A stretch of DNA of 64,000 bases from Algibacter luteus (GCF_900141715.1 NZ_FQYK01000007.1:81787-145786); one strand, 5' to 3'. Shown: positions 25,582-33,882, counted from the stretch's first letter. Translations and numbers: made by a program. Notes: generated from the letters alone by a model not told the origin.

Positions 25582-26663
25582 TAACTTAAAATCCTATTAA
25601 TTAATTTCTGTTTGGCGTTTTCGTCGTCTCCACAAAGCCATTGTATCACGTTATGTTCCCAAATATCGTCGTATTCTTTTTCATTTATAATTTTTCTTTC
25701 CATAGCAAGGTCAAGTATTTTTCCTGGATAAGACGATTGTTTATCGCTTTCCATTTCTCCTAACGGATAAGGATCGTCAAGACCCATGATAACCTGTTTA
25801 GAACCGTGATTCCTAATCAAAAGCTCCAATCCTCCGGTATCGTGCACTAAGGTGTCAAAAAAGATGTTTTTATGCCCTACGGCTTTTCTTGGGTGGTGCT
25901 TACCTTCAAATAGGTCCGGTCTGCCATCAAAACCTTGAATACGTCGCCCTAAGTTTATTTGTGCTAACTGTCCGCCATGGGCAAAACACGTACGCATATT
26001 AGGAAACTTTTCTTGATATCCATTTAAAGTTAAAAAATGATAAGCATCGCCACATTGCGCCAACATCCAAATTAAGTGAAAGCGCCATGAGGTATTTTCT
26101 AATTTTATAAATTTTTCACCATCATAAGGATGAATTTCTACGGCTAGATTATACTGACTCGCCAATTCAAAAATAGGCTCGTTTTCTTCATCAAAAATGC
26201 AACGCCAAGTACCAATAGTATCCATATAATGTGTTGGTAAACATAACAATTGCATGCCGTGGTTTTCCACACAGCGTTCTATTTCCCAACAAGCACTTCT
26301 TATAAAAGCAGGATGTACAACAAAACCACAGGTAAATTTACTAGGGTTATCATGCTGTACTTTAGCATTAAAATCGTTTTGAAAACGTAAGGCTTTTTTC
26401 ATTTCTTCAACGCGTAAACCATTCCCGTATAGTTGCGATAAGTTTAAAACTACAGCATGGTCTAACTTGTTGCGTTCCATCCATTCCAGCTTTTCATCCA
26501 AGAAAAAACTAGAGTCTGTTACTGGGCGTTTCCAGTCCTTCTGAAGCATGAATTTTCGGTCTTTATCCACCCAAAAAATACCTTTCTCTTGCATAAATTC
26601 TGGAATCTCTTCCGGGTAAGGTAATAAGTGCGAATGACCGTTAATTCTAAGTTTACGTTTCAT
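25581..26663 (-). CDS. 2-amino-3-carboxymuconate-6-semialdehyde decarboxylase
   Basis: ACMSD decarboxylates the unstable product of 3-hydroxyanthranilate dioxygenase, steering it to 2-aminomuconate semialdehyde rather than to quinolinate and NAD. The 360-residue amidohydrolase-fold protein has the N-terminal metal pair INGHSHLLP (His10, His12), further histidines in VVHPAF and TCFAHGGQ, and the late Asp in MGLDDPYPLG. The upstream gene is HAAO, which makes its substrate; downstream it is coupled to the O-methyltransferase. The length is a little longer than the Pseudomonas enzyme. Confidence 0.92.
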   Translation of the reverse strand: MKRKLRINGHSHLLPYPEEIPEFMQEKGIFWVDKDRKFMLQKDWKRPVTDSSFFLDEKLEWMERNKLDHAVVLNLSQLYGNGLRVEEMKKALRFQNDFNAKVQHDNPSKFTCGFVVHPAFIRSACWEIERCVENHGMQLLCLPTHYMDTIGTWRCIFDEENEPIFELASQYNLAVEIHPYDGEKFIKLENTSWRFHLIWMLAQCGDAYHFLTLNGYQEKFPNMRTCFAHGGQLAQINLGRRIQGFDGRPDLFEGKHHPRKAVGHKNIFFDTLVHDTGGLELLIRNHGSKQVIMGLDDPYPLGEMESDKQSSYPGKILDLAMERKIINEKEYDDIWEHNVIQWLCGDDENAKQKLINRILS

Positions 26664-26670
26664 TTTATAG

Positions 26671-26686
26671 TCCTGAGGGGTCAGGA
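26671..26686. repeat. Small palindrome in the ACMSD-HAAO spacer
   Basis: TCCTGA-GGGG-TCAGGA: a 6-bp stem with a 4-nt loop. No T-run is present; it resembles a fragment of an intergenic repeat more than a terminator. Confidence 0.4.
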
Positions 26687-26701
26687 ATCTTTAAGTTAAA
26701 A

Positions 26702-27235
26702 TTAATCAATTTGTACTTTCTTAGGAGGTTGCATTACTTCACCACAATTTGGGCAACTACGTTTGTCCTTATCGCCATAATATTTATCAAAAATCTTAGG
26801 CATATCGGTTTCAATATTGTCTAAAGTGAAATCCTCTTCATACAGTTTTGTTACACAATTTTCACAAAACCAAAGCAACGCATCGCGCACGCCTTCTGGT
26901 CTTTTATATTCAATAACTAACCCAACGGTATTGGCACCTCGCTGCGGTGAATGTGGCACTTTAGGAGGCAATAAATAAATATCACCCTCTTTAATATGCA
27001 CATCTTTTGGTGTGCCTTTATCAATAATTTTTAATACAATATCACCTTCAACCTGATAGAAAAACTCAGGCGTTTCATTATAATGATAATCTTTTCTACT
27101 GTTAGGTCCGCCAACAACCATCACAATAAAATCGCCGTCTTTCCAAACCACTTTATTACCCACTGGCGGTTTTAAAAGATGCCTGTTTTCTTCAATCCAA
27201 GCTTTAAAATTTATAGGAGAAGTTAAATGACTCAT
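26702..27235 (-). CDS. 3-hydroxyanthranilate 3,4-dioxygenase
   Basis: Ring-opens 3-hydroxyanthranilate to aminocarboxymuconate semialdehyde with Fe(II) and O2. The 177-residue cupin has the catalytic iron ligands His51 and Glu57 (KDYHYNETPEFFYQ) and His95 (PPKVPHSPQRG). The C-terminal rubredoxin-like site found in bacterial enzymes is intact: Cys124/Cys127 (CENC) and Cys161/Cys164 (CPNC). It is placed directly upstream of ACMSD, its pathway successor. A dispersed repeat (copy B) separates it from the SDR gene further upstream, so it may have its own promoter. Confidence 0.95.
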   Translation of the reverse strand: MSHLTSPINFKAWIEENRHLLKPPVGNKVVWKDGDFIVMVVGGPNSRKDYHYNETPEFFYQVEGDIVLKIIDKGTPKDVHIKEGDIYLLPPKVPHSPQRGANTVGLVIEYKRPEGVRDALLWFCENCVTKLYEEDFTLDNIETDMPKIFDKYYGDKDKRSCPNCGEVMQPPKKVQID

Positions 27236-27249
27236 AGTTTTATATTTTT

Positions 27250-27371
27250 GGCGTTACCACAAGGGTCAGGCTATCCGCTATATCTTTTTTGTTAGTTCTC
27301 GTTATATTTTGTTCATACTTCACAAAATACTCGAGCCAACAAAAAAGGATGCCGCTTCTATCCTTAACGCG
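27250..27371 (+). repeat. Dispersed GC-richer repeat, copy B
   Basis: It runs GGCGTTACCACAAGGGTCAGG, CTATCCGCTATATC ... GATGCCGCTTCTATCCTTAACGCG. The ends match those of copy D (GGGCGTTCC ... ATCCCTAACGCG). Inside, CTTTTTTGTTAG and CCAACAAAAAAGG form an imperfect stem. It is noncoding, in the spacer between HAAO and SDR genes. The most complete-looking copy in the window. Confidence 0.7.
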
Positions 27372-27430
27372 AATTTGTTATAAAGATACAAATACCAGAA
27401 ATTTTATAGTGTTTTAGTTTCGTTAAATAA

Positions 27431-28213
27431 TTACAAAGACTTTGTTCTTCCGCCATCAACAGGAACGTTAATTCCGGTAATATAACTGGCCGCTTCACTT
27501 GCTAAAAAAGTTATGGCATTTGCTGTTTCTTCTGGTTTTGCAAAACGTTTTACAGGCGCATAATTTTTCATGATTTCGGTCATGTCTTCAATAGATCGCC
27601 CTTCAATATTCGCTTTAATTTTTATAATTTCAGTTAAACGTTCGGTGTCTGTAAATCCAGGAAGCACATTGTTAACTGTAATGCCAAATTCGGCAACTTC
27701 TACCGAAAGGGTTTTACTCCAATTACCAACAGCACCTCTAATGGTATTACTTACGCCCAGTCCAGGGATAGGTTCTTTAACCGATGTAGAAATTACATTA
27801 ATAATCCTTCCAAAACCCTCAGCTTTCATAAAAGGAATAGTGGCCTGTGCCAAAAGATGGTTGCATTTTAAATGCATAGTAAATGCGTTATCAAAAGCTT
27901 CTAAACTTGCAGTTAATAAGCTTCCGCTTCTTGGTCCTCCAGTATTATTTATAACAATATGAAAACCATGTTCTTTTTCAATAAATTTTATAACCTGCTC
28001 CTGTAGTTCTCTTGGGTTCGAAAAATCGGCCACAATATAACTATGGTTTCTATGTTGTGGTAATTCTTCTAAAACTTCTTTTAGTTTTTCACGGTTTCTG
28101 GCCACGAGAGTTACATTAACACCTTCGGCAGCTAATGCCATAGCTGTGGCTTTTCCAATGCCTTGTGTGCTTCCGCAAACAAGTGCGTTTTTGTTATTTA
28201 GTTTTAAATCCAT
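27431..28213 (-). CDS. SDR-family oxidoreductase lacking the YxxxK motif
   Basis: 260 residues with a Rossmann fold: NALVCGSTQGIGKATA (T/S-G-x3-GxG cofactor motif), IVADFSN and INNTGGP (NNAG variant), then NVISTSVKEP containing the catalytic Ser. Where classical enzymes have Tyr-x3-Lys, this protein reads GLGVSNTIRGAVGNW, so the Tyr and Lys are absent; the ending SYITGINVPVDGG is normal. It lies between aldehyde dehydrogenase and HAAO on the same strand in the kynurenine cluster, but no pathway step obviously needs it. Either a divergent reductase subgroup or a non-classical activity. Confidence 0.85.
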   Translation of the reverse strand: MDLKLNNKNALVCGSTQGIGKATAMALAAEGVNVTLVARNREKLKEVLEELPQHRNHSYIVADFSNPRELQEQVIKFIEKEHGFHIVINNTGGPRSGSLLTASLEAFDNAFTMHLKCNHLLAQATIPFMKAEGFGRIINVISTSVKEPIPGLGVSNTIRGAVGNWSKTLSVEVAEFGITVNNVLPGFTDTERLTEIIKIKANIEGRSIEDMTEIMKNYAPVKRFAKPEETANAITFLASEAASYITGINVPVDGGRTKSL

Positions 28214-28227
28214 AATTCTTACTGTTT

Positions 28228-28247
28228 GGTCAAGCGCAGTCGAGACC
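28228..28247 (+). repeat. Palindromic repeat of the GGTCGAGCGCAGTCGAGACC family
   Basis: GGTCAAGCGCAGTCGAGACC differs at one base from the copy at 29796-29815. It lies in the spacer between the SDR and aldehyde dehydrogenase genes. Confidence 0.7.
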
Positions 28248-28276
28248 TAGTTCTTTAATTATTATATTTTAAACGA

Positions 28277-28300
28277 GATGCCGAAACAAGTTCAGCATGA
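28277..28300. repeat. REP-like palindrome
   Basis: ATGCCGAA-ACAAG-TTCAGCAT forms a stem with one mismatch. This type of small palindrome is, as I recall, common between flavobacterial genes. It ends 11 bp from the stop of the aldehyde dehydrogenase gene. Confidence 0.55.
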
Positions 28301-28310
28301 CATCAAAGTG

Positions 28311-29750
28311 TCAATATTTTATACAAACATTTTTTGCTTCTGTAAAAAAGCGTAGTGCTTCAAAGCCACCTTCACGTCCAACTCCAGATGCTTTTGTGCC
28401 ACCAAAGGGAGTGCGTAAATCGCGTAACATCCAAGTGTTTACCCAAACTATACCAGCTTCTAATCGATTGCTTAAATGCATCGTACGTTTTAAATTGTTA
28501 GTCCATAAAGTAGCCGATAAGCCATACTTAACTTTATTGGCCATTTCTAAAACTTCATTTTCAGTATTAAACGGCATTATGGTAACCACCGGCCCAAAAA
28601 TTTCTTCTTGATTCACACGACATTCGTCGGTTGCAACTTCAATGACTGTTGGTTCCAGATAATAGCCATTTTTTAAACCCTTTACCAAAACTTTTTGACC
28701 TCCACATAGGATTTTACCTTTTTCGGTTTTGGCAAGGTCTATATAGCGTAAAACTTTTTCTAAATGCTGTTTAGAAACTAAAGCACCAAGATCTGTTATT
28801 GCCATAGCCGGATTTCCGACTTTTAATTGTTTTACTCGTGAAACAAAATCGGTTTTAAATTTTTTATAAATCGATGCTTCTACAAAAATGCGGCTTCCAC
28901 ATAAACAAATTTGACCTTGATTGGCGAATGATGAGCGCACTGTGGTTTCTAACATATCATCATAATCACAATCTGAAAAAATGATGTTTGGGTTTTTGCC
29001 TCCTAGCTCTAAAGATAGCTTTTTAAAAAGGGGCGCCGCCATTTTAGCAATATGAGCACCTGTTTCTGTGCCTCCAGTAAACGAAATGGCCTTTATTTCT
29101 GGGTGCTCAATAATAGCCTGTCCTGTGGTGCTACCCAAACCGTGTACAATATTTAATACACCATGAGGTAAACCAGCTTCAGTACAAATTTGCCCTAATA
29201 AATAGGCGGTCATAGGTGTTACCTCACTTGGTTTCGCAACAACACAATTGCCAGCAGCTATAGCGGGTGCAATTTTCCATGTGAATAAGTAAAGTGGAAG
29301 ATTCCATGGCGAAATACAACCTACCACACCTATGGGTTGCCTTAAGGTGTAATTAATAGCATCTTGCCCTACACTTTCATGACTTTCACTAGCAAACTGT
29401 GTAATGGCATTGCCAAAAAACCTAAAATTACTGGCAGCTCTAGGTATGTCAATAGATTTAGCTAAGCTTATAGGCTTGCCATTGTCTTTACTTTCTGCTT
29501 CGGCAAATTGATCTAAATTGGCTTCAAGTAATTCTGAAATTTTTATTAAAATTCTACTCCGCTCTTCAAAAGTGGTTTGAGACCAATGCTTAAATGCCTT
29601 TTGGGCACTTTTATACGCAGTTTCTACATCTTCTTTTGATGAGTTGGGTATATGTCCATAAACTTCGCCATTGGCTGGACAATAATTGTCTATCCAGTCG
29701 TTTGAGATTGGATTTACGAATTTGCCGTTTATTAAGTTTTGGATTTTCAT
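28311..29750 (-). CDS. Aldehyde dehydrogenase, probable 2-aminomuconic semialdehyde dehydrogenase
   Basis: 479-residue NAD(P)-dependent ALDH. Conserved pieces: the SPWNLPLYLFTWKIAPAIAAGN region, VAKPSEVTP, SFTGGTETG, LELGGKNP with the general-base Glu, and NQGQICLCGSR with the nucleophilic Cys, then EEIFGPVV and a C-terminal PFGGTKASGVGREGG. ALDH is generic by motif; assignment to 2-aminomuconate semialdehyde oxidation comes from the cluster, where ACMSD makes that aldehyde and a RidA-type deaminase follows. It is interrupted from RidA by a GIY-YIG element. Confidence 0.9.
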   Translation of the reverse strand: MKIQNLINGKFVNPISNDWIDNYCPANGEVYGHIPNSSKEDVETAYKSAQKAFKHWSQTTFEERSRILIKISELLEANLDQFAEAESKDNGKPISLAKSIDIPRAASNFRFFGNAITQFASESHESVGQDAINYTLRQPIGVVGCISPWNLPLYLFTWKIAPAIAAGNCVVAKPSEVTPMTAYLLGQICTEAGLPHGVLNIVHGLGSTTGQAIIEHPEIKAISFTGGTETGAHIAKMAAPLFKKLSLELGGKNPNIIFSDCDYDDMLETTVRSSFANQGQICLCGSRIFVEASIYKKFKTDFVSRVKQLKVGNPAMAITDLGALVSKQHLEKVLRYIDLAKTEKGKILCGGQKVLVKGLKNGYYLEPTVIEVATDECRVNQEEIFGPVVTIMPFNTENEVLEMANKVKYGLSATLWTNNLKRTMHLSNRLEAGIVWVNTWMLRDLRTPFGGTKASGVGREGGFEALRFFTEAKNVCIKY

Positions 29751-29795
29751 TTTGTTTTATATGTATGCTTAATGTAAATTACTTCATGCTTGTCT

Positions 29796-29815
29796 GGTCG
29801 AGCGCAGTCGAGACC
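29796..29815 (+). repeat. Left palindromic repeat flanking the GIY-YIG gene
   Basis: GGTCGAGCGCAGTCGAGACC, 45 bp after the ALDH start codon and immediately before the 3' end of the GIY-YIG gene (its stop codon is at 29815). An inverted version lies at 30141-30165 on the other side. Confidence 0.75.
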
Positions 29816-30135
29816 TATTTAGATTCTGGTTTATACTTTGAATGTGTTGCATTTCTGCATTCAGCTAAAATCTCTAATAAATCAAAATTTTCATTTGCTA
29901 GAGCCAGCTTTTTCTTCCCACTCCATTTTTTAATTTTCTTTTCAAAATATATAGCTTGATTTACATCATTAAATTCTTGATGAAAAATTAATTCTAACGG
30001 TCTTCGTTTAAAAGTAAAACAATTTTTATTTAGTCCATTTTGATGTTCTTCAAATCTTCTAGAGATGTCATTTGTTATTCCTGTATATGTCAAACCGTCT
30101 GAACATTTCAGTATGTATACAAAATAAGATTTCAT
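29815..30135 (-). CDS. GIY-YIG domain protein (UPF0213/UvrC-N-like)
   Basis: 106 residues that are almost entirely a single GIY-YIG domain: YFVYILKCSDGLTYTGITND (the V-Y-I...Y-T-G motif), the conserved Arg in SRRFEEH, and Glu in AIYFEKKIKKWS as the metal-binding residue. No DNA-binding module is attached. Such stand-alone proteins are common in flavobacterial genomes and often sit in repeats. Here inverted copies of a 20-bp palindrome lie within a few bases of both ends of the gene, and the gene interrupts the kynurenine cluster, so it behaves like a small insertion. Activity is not demonstrated for this group. Confidence 0.88.
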   Translation of the reverse strand: MKSYFVYILKCSDGLTYTGITNDISRRFEEHQNGLNKNCFTFKRRPLELIFHQEFNDVNQAIYFEKKIKKWSGKKKLALANENFDLLEILAECRNATHSKYKPESK

Positions 30136-30140
30136 TACAA

Positions 30141-30165
30141 ACCTCTCGACTGCGCTCGAGGAGAC
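30141..30165 (-). repeat. Right palindromic repeat flanking the GIY-YIG gene
   Basis: On the minus strand it reads TCTCCTCGAGCGCAGTCGAGA, an inverted copy of the left repeat at 29796-29815. It begins 6 bp upstream of the GIY-YIG start codon. Confidence 0.75.
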
Positions 30166-30177
30166 ATTTAGTTTAAT

Positions 30178-30579
30178 TTATTTTTTTTTATAAGCCACAA
30201 CCTTAATCTCCACCACCAAATCAGGATGTGGTAATTGATGCACTGCAACTGTAGTTCGTGTTGGTCCTGTAGCTACATCAAAAAACTCTGCATAGGCTTT
30301 GTTATAGCCGGCAAAATCGTTCATATTCACTAAAAACGATGTCACATCCACAACATCCTTTAACGAAGCACCTGCTTTGGCTAAGTTCTTTTCAATATTT
30401 TTTAAAACTTCTCGGGTTTGTACCTCAATATTTAAATGTTTTGTTCCCATGTCGTCAATAATATCAACGCCTGCAATAGTGTTATCAGGTCTTCGGGAAC
30501 TTGTTCCAGATACGAAAATAAAATCGCCAACACGTTTGGTATGTGGGTATGCGCCTCTAGGTGTTACATTGTCGTCCAT
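30178..30579 (-). CDS. RidA-family protein, probable 2-aminomuconate deaminase
   Basis: 133 residues of the RidA/YjgF fold: [61 protein letters not shown] and the signature [19 protein letters not shown] with the conserved Arg. Most RidA proteins hydrolyse reactive enamines/imines; members within aminomuconate clusters are annotated as 2-aminomuconate deaminase (amnD/nbaF), which fits its position next to kmo and the ALDH. It is separated from kmo by 2 bp, so it is co-translated with it. Confidence 0.85.
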   Translation of the reverse strand: MDDNVTPRGAYPHTKRVGDFIFVSGTSSRRPDNTIAGVDIIDDMGTKHLNIEVQTREVLKNIEKNLAKAGASLKDVVDVTSFLVNMNDFAGYNKAYAEFFDVATGPTRTTVAVHQLPHPDLVVEIKVVAYKKK

Positions 30580-30581
30580 TA

Positions 30582-31982
30582 TTATTGATTTAATCCAGCT
30601 ATTCTATCATCTTCAAGAATGGCTTCGGTTTCTTGTTTTACTTGTTCTAAAATTGTCTTTAAATCGCCGTTGATATCAATTTTTTTATCAGCTAGTAAAT
30701 TCAGTATGGCTTTATCTTGAGCTCGACCTCGCAACATGGCTTCTCTATAGCCAATATCTTCATTAAAAGTGACTAAGGCATATTTTGATGTATAGTCTTT
30801 AGGAAATTGTTTTTCTAAAGCCATCTCCAATTTACGCTTTTCTTGAAAAATAGCTTGATTAACATGCCCTTTCATTTCGTGAAAGTTGTCTATCGCCAAA
30901 TCTGCAATAGCATCGGTATCTTTTTTGCGTCTTTTTTCGAAGGTTTTAAAAGTGGCTTCCCAACTACTTAAATTTTCATCTAAAACAGCATCAAACTCCA
31001 CGACATCTTCAAACGAAGCATTCATACCTTGACCGTAAAAAGGAACAATAGCATGTGCCGCATCTCCCATTAAAAGGGTATTACCTTTATAATGCCATGG
31101 TGAACATTTTATGGTGCCTAAAGGCGCTGTGGGGTTCGTGAAAAAATCTTCCAATAAATTAGGCATTACAGCCAAAGCATCTGGAAATTCTTTACTAAAA
31201 AACTCTAGCACACGCTCATCGTTAGTTAAATTATTAAAATTGTATGTGCCTTCATCATAACTTAAAAATAGCGTTACCGTAAAACTGCCATCTAAATTGG
31301 GTAGTGCTATTAGCATGAAACTACCACGTGGCCAAATATGAAGGGCATTTTTATATATTTTGAAATCGCCATTGTCTTTAGGTAAAATACTTAATTCTTT
31401 GTAACCATGAGTTAAATAGGCTTGTGAAAAGCTAAATAAGAATTTTTTACCTAAATAGTAACTCTTACGTAAAGCTGAACCCGCACCATCGGTGGCTATA
31501 ATAACGTCCGCATCTTCTAGAAATTCGTCTTTGCTTTTGTAATCTTTAAATAATGCCGTGGTATTTTCAAAATCAACAGATTTACATTTTTTATTGAAAT
31601 AAATTTTGACATTCTCATGTTTTTCTGCCTCATCCAATAGTAAAGCATTGAGTTCGCCACGAGAAATAGAGTTGATGAATTCATGAGTTCGACCGCTGTA
31701 ATTGGATTGAAATGTATTGCCATGTGCATCGTGAATCATTCGACCGTGCATTGGGATGCAAAGCGCTTTCACTTGGTCTTCTAAACCTACTAGTTTCATG
31801 GCTTTATTCCCTCGGTCTGAAAAGGCTAAGTTTATAGATCGACCTGCGGAAATATCTACTTTTCGTAAATCAGGACGCATTTCGAAAACCGAAACATTGT
31901 ATCCTCTTTGGCCTAAACGTAAAGCTAAAAGCGAACCACAAAGTCCGGCGCCTATAATTAATATGTTTTGTTGTTTTTTCAT
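30582..31982 (-). CDS. kmo: Kynurenine 3-monooxygenase
   Basis: FAD-dependent aromatic hydroxylase turning kynurenine into 3-hydroxykynurenine with NADPH and O2. The 466-residue protein has the N-terminal dinucleotide fold ([21 protein letters not shown]), the DG motif region [14 protein letters not shown], and the second FAD motif [25 protein letters not shown], which is very characteristic of KMO. The C-terminus is polar. It is downstream of kynU and 2 bp upstream of the RidA gene. Two tandem degenerate palindromes lie between it and kynU. Confidence 0.95.
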   Translation of the reverse strand: MKKQQNILIIGAGLCGSLLALRLGQRGYNVSVFEMRPDLRKVDISAGRSINLAFSDRGNKAMKLVGLEDQVKALCIPMHGRMIHDAHGNTFQSNYSGRTHEFINSISRGELNALLLDEAEKHENVKIYFNKKCKSVDFENTTALFKDYKSKDEFLEDADVIIATDGAGSALRKSYYLGKKFLFSFSQAYLTHGYKELSILPKDNGDFKIYKNALHIWPRGSFMLIALPNLDGSFTVTLFLSYDEGTYNFNNLTNDERVLEFFSKEFPDALAVMPNLLEDFFTNPTAPLGTIKCSPWHYKGNTLLMGDAAHAIVPFYGQGMNASFEDVVEFDAVLDENLSSWEATFKTFEKRRKKDTDAIADLAIDNFHEMKGHVNQAIFQEKRKLEMALEKQFPKDYTSKYALVTFNEDIGYREAMLRGRAQDKAILNLLADKKIDINGDLKTILEQVKQETEAILEDDRIAGLNQ

Positions 31983-31990
31983 ATTTTTTT

Positions 31991-32046
31991 GTCTTTACGA
32001 GCGCAGTCGAGACCTTTAAAACCTCTTGAACGTGCTCAAAGAGAAA
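31991..32046 (+). repeat. Back-to-back pair of palindromic repeats without a gene between
   Basis: GAGCGCAGTCGAGACC (from about 31999) is followed after a short AAA-rich stretch by CCTCTTGAACGTGCTCAAAGAGA, a degenerate inverted copy of the same unit. The arrangement mirrors the two ends of the GIY-YIG element with the gene absent. It lies between kmo and kynU. Confidence 0.6.
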
Positions 32047-32053
32047 TTCGTAT

Positions 32054-33349
32054 TTATTTTAATATGCCTTTCAATTTCTCAACTAGCCGATAAACATCTT
32101 CAAAAGAATTGTATAACGGTACAGGAGCACATCTTATCACATCAGGCTCTCTCCAATCACTAATGATGCCTACTTCAGTCAATTTATTGTGTAATGATTT
32201 ATCAGCATTTTTCACCTGAATGGAGAGCTGGCAACCACGTTCTTCAGATCTTTTTGGTGTTATGATTCTAATGGTGTCTTCGCCTAATTGTTTCAATAAA
32301 TATTCAAAGTAGCCCGTTAGTTTTTTTGACTTGTTAATCAACTTATCCATCCCAACTTCATTAAATAAATCTAACGATGCTTTTATGGCCGCCATAGATA
32401 GGATAGGAGGGTTGCTTAATTGCCAACCTTCAGCACCTGGTAATTGATCGAACTCTCCACGCATGTTAAACCGCGTTTGTTTATTGTGGCTCCACCAACC
32501 CGTAAAACGGTTTAAATCTTTTCTATAAGCATGTCTTTCATGTACAAAACAACCTGCCAAACTTCCAGGGCCAGAATTTAAATATTTGTAGGTGCACCAA
32601 ACCGCAAAATCTGCACCTGAATCGTGGAGGTTTAGCGCTACATTTCCAGCGCCATGTGCACAATCAAAACCAACGTTACAACCCTGTTTGTGTCCCAACT
32701 GTGTTATGCGTTTTAAATCGAAATATTGACCAGTGTAATAATTAACGCCACCAATCATGATCAAAGCAATTTCATCACCTTGAGTTTCTAATATAGTTTC
32801 TAAATCATCATAATTTAATAATTCTTCTCCTGGTCTTGGTTTCCAAAGTACAACACCTTCTTTATCATCAAATCCATGATGACGCAATTGCGATTCAACA
32901 GCATATTTATCAGATGGAAAAGCATCACTTTCAATTAAGATTTTATAACGGGTTTTAGTTGGTTTGTAAAACGATACCATCATGAAATGTAAGTTGGCAG
33001 TAAGCGTGTTCATAACCACAACTTCAATAGGTTTGGCACCTACAACTTTTGCCATACTTTCGGTTAAAAATTCATGATACGCCAACCAAGGGTTTTTGGC
33101 TTCAAAATGCCCTTCTACGCCTAAATTAGCCCAATCATTAAGTTCTTGATTTACGTATGCCTTGGTTTGTTTAGGTTGCAATCCCAACGAATTGCCAGTC
33201 ATATAAATCCAAGCATCACCTTGCTTATCTTTTGGGATGTGAAACTGATTTCTGTAAGATTTAAGTTCGTCTTTACGGTCTTGATCTAAAGCATAATCTA
33301 GACCTAATTTATAGTCGGACAATGTGCGTATGTTTTCGGTTTCTAACAA
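32054..33349 (-). CDS. kynU: Kynureninase
   Basis: PLP enzyme cleaving 3-hydroxykynurenine to 3-hydroxyanthranilate and alanine. The 431 residues show YMTGNSLGLQPKQTKAYVNQEL near the N-terminus, VVMNTLTANLHFMMVSFY, VGFDCAHGAGNVALNLHD and WCTYKYLNSGPGS with the PLP-binding Lys. It is first of the minus-strand kynurenine cluster. The start is uncertain: the longest frame opens with TTG at 33349; a second TTG at 33322 (product MSDYKLGLDYALDQD) is equally possible, and a TATTTTTG box overlaps the first. Confidence 0.95.
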   Translation of the reverse strand: MLETENIRTLSDYKLGLDYALDQDRKDELKSYRNQFHIPKDKQGDAWIYMTGNSLGLQPKQTKAYVNQELNDWANLGVEGHFEAKNPWLAYHEFLTESMAKVVGAKPIEVVVMNTLTANLHFMMVSFYKPTKTRYKILIESDAFPSDKYAVESQLRHHGFDDKEGVVLWKPRPGEELLNYDDLETILETQGDEIALIMIGGVNYYTGQYFDLKRITQLGHKQGCNVGFDCAHGAGNVALNLHDSGADFAVWCTYKYLNSGPGSLAGCFVHERHAYRKDLNRFTGWWSHNKQTRFNMRGEFDQLPGAEGWQLSNPPILSMAAIKASLDLFNEVGMDKLINKSKKLTGYFEYLLKQLGEDTIRIITPKRSEERGCQLSIQVKNADKSLHNKLTEVGIISDWREPDVIRCAPVPLYNSFEDVYRLVEKLKGILK

Positions 33350-33439
33350 AAATAAGAATTATAAAGTTAGTAACGAATGGCATAAACAAGATTAAAGTGG
33401 CGTGATATTTTTTTGTATATTTAGTTAAAACTTGAAGCC

Positions 33440-33859
33440 ATGTCTAAAACTAGAGAATATACCAATGGTGCAGTTACTGTAGTATGGAAACCCGAATTAT
33501 GTATTCATTCTGGAATTTGCGCAAAAGGCTTGCCAGATGTTTTTAGACCTCGAGTACGTCCATGGGTTAGGATTGAAAAAGGTACGACGGAAGATTTAAT
33601 CAATCAAGTTAAACGGTGTCCTTCTGGGGCTTTAAGTTATTATCTAAACGAAGCGAAAGAAAATAAACCAGAGGCCACTGAAACCAAGGTAGAAGTTTTA
33701 GAAAACGGACCCTTATTGGTTTACGGTACATTGAAAGTTATCGGAAAAGACGGTACAGAAGAAGTTAAAAATAAAACAACCGCTTTTTGTAGATGTGGTG
33801 CTTCAAAAAATAAACCGTATTGCGATGGTACCCATTCAAAAACTAACTTTACAGGATAA
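33440..33859 (+). CDS. YjdI-type [Fe-S] domain fused to a CDGSH iron-sulfur domain
   Basis: 139 residues with two iron-sulfur modules. Residues about 10-70 are a Fer4_19/YjdI mono-cluster domain (ELCIHSGICAKGLPDVF ... VKRCPSGAL). Residues about 80-139 are a CDGSH (mitoNEET-like) domain with ligands in AFCRCGASKNKPYCDGTHS (C-x-C-x8-C-x3-H). Each exists separately in other bacteria, and fusions are known. Probably a cytosolic electron-transfer or redox-sensing protein; partners are unknown. Monocistronic and divergent from kynU; a long perfect hairpin follows. Confidence 0.9.
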   Translation: MSKTREYTNGAVTVVWKPELCIHSGICAKGLPDVFRPRVRPWVRIEKGTTEDLINQVKRCPSGALSYYLNEAKENKPEATETKVEVLENGPLLVYGTLKVIGKDGTEEVKNKTTAFCRCGASKNKPYCDGTHSKTNFTG

Positions 33860-33882
33860 TTAAATTAATCATATACAACTGA

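Noticed and set aside
28228..32046. CRISPR array from repeated 20-mers
   Set aside because: The copies are palindromic, irregularly spaced by hundreds to thousands of bases, in mixed orientation, and no cas gene is present.
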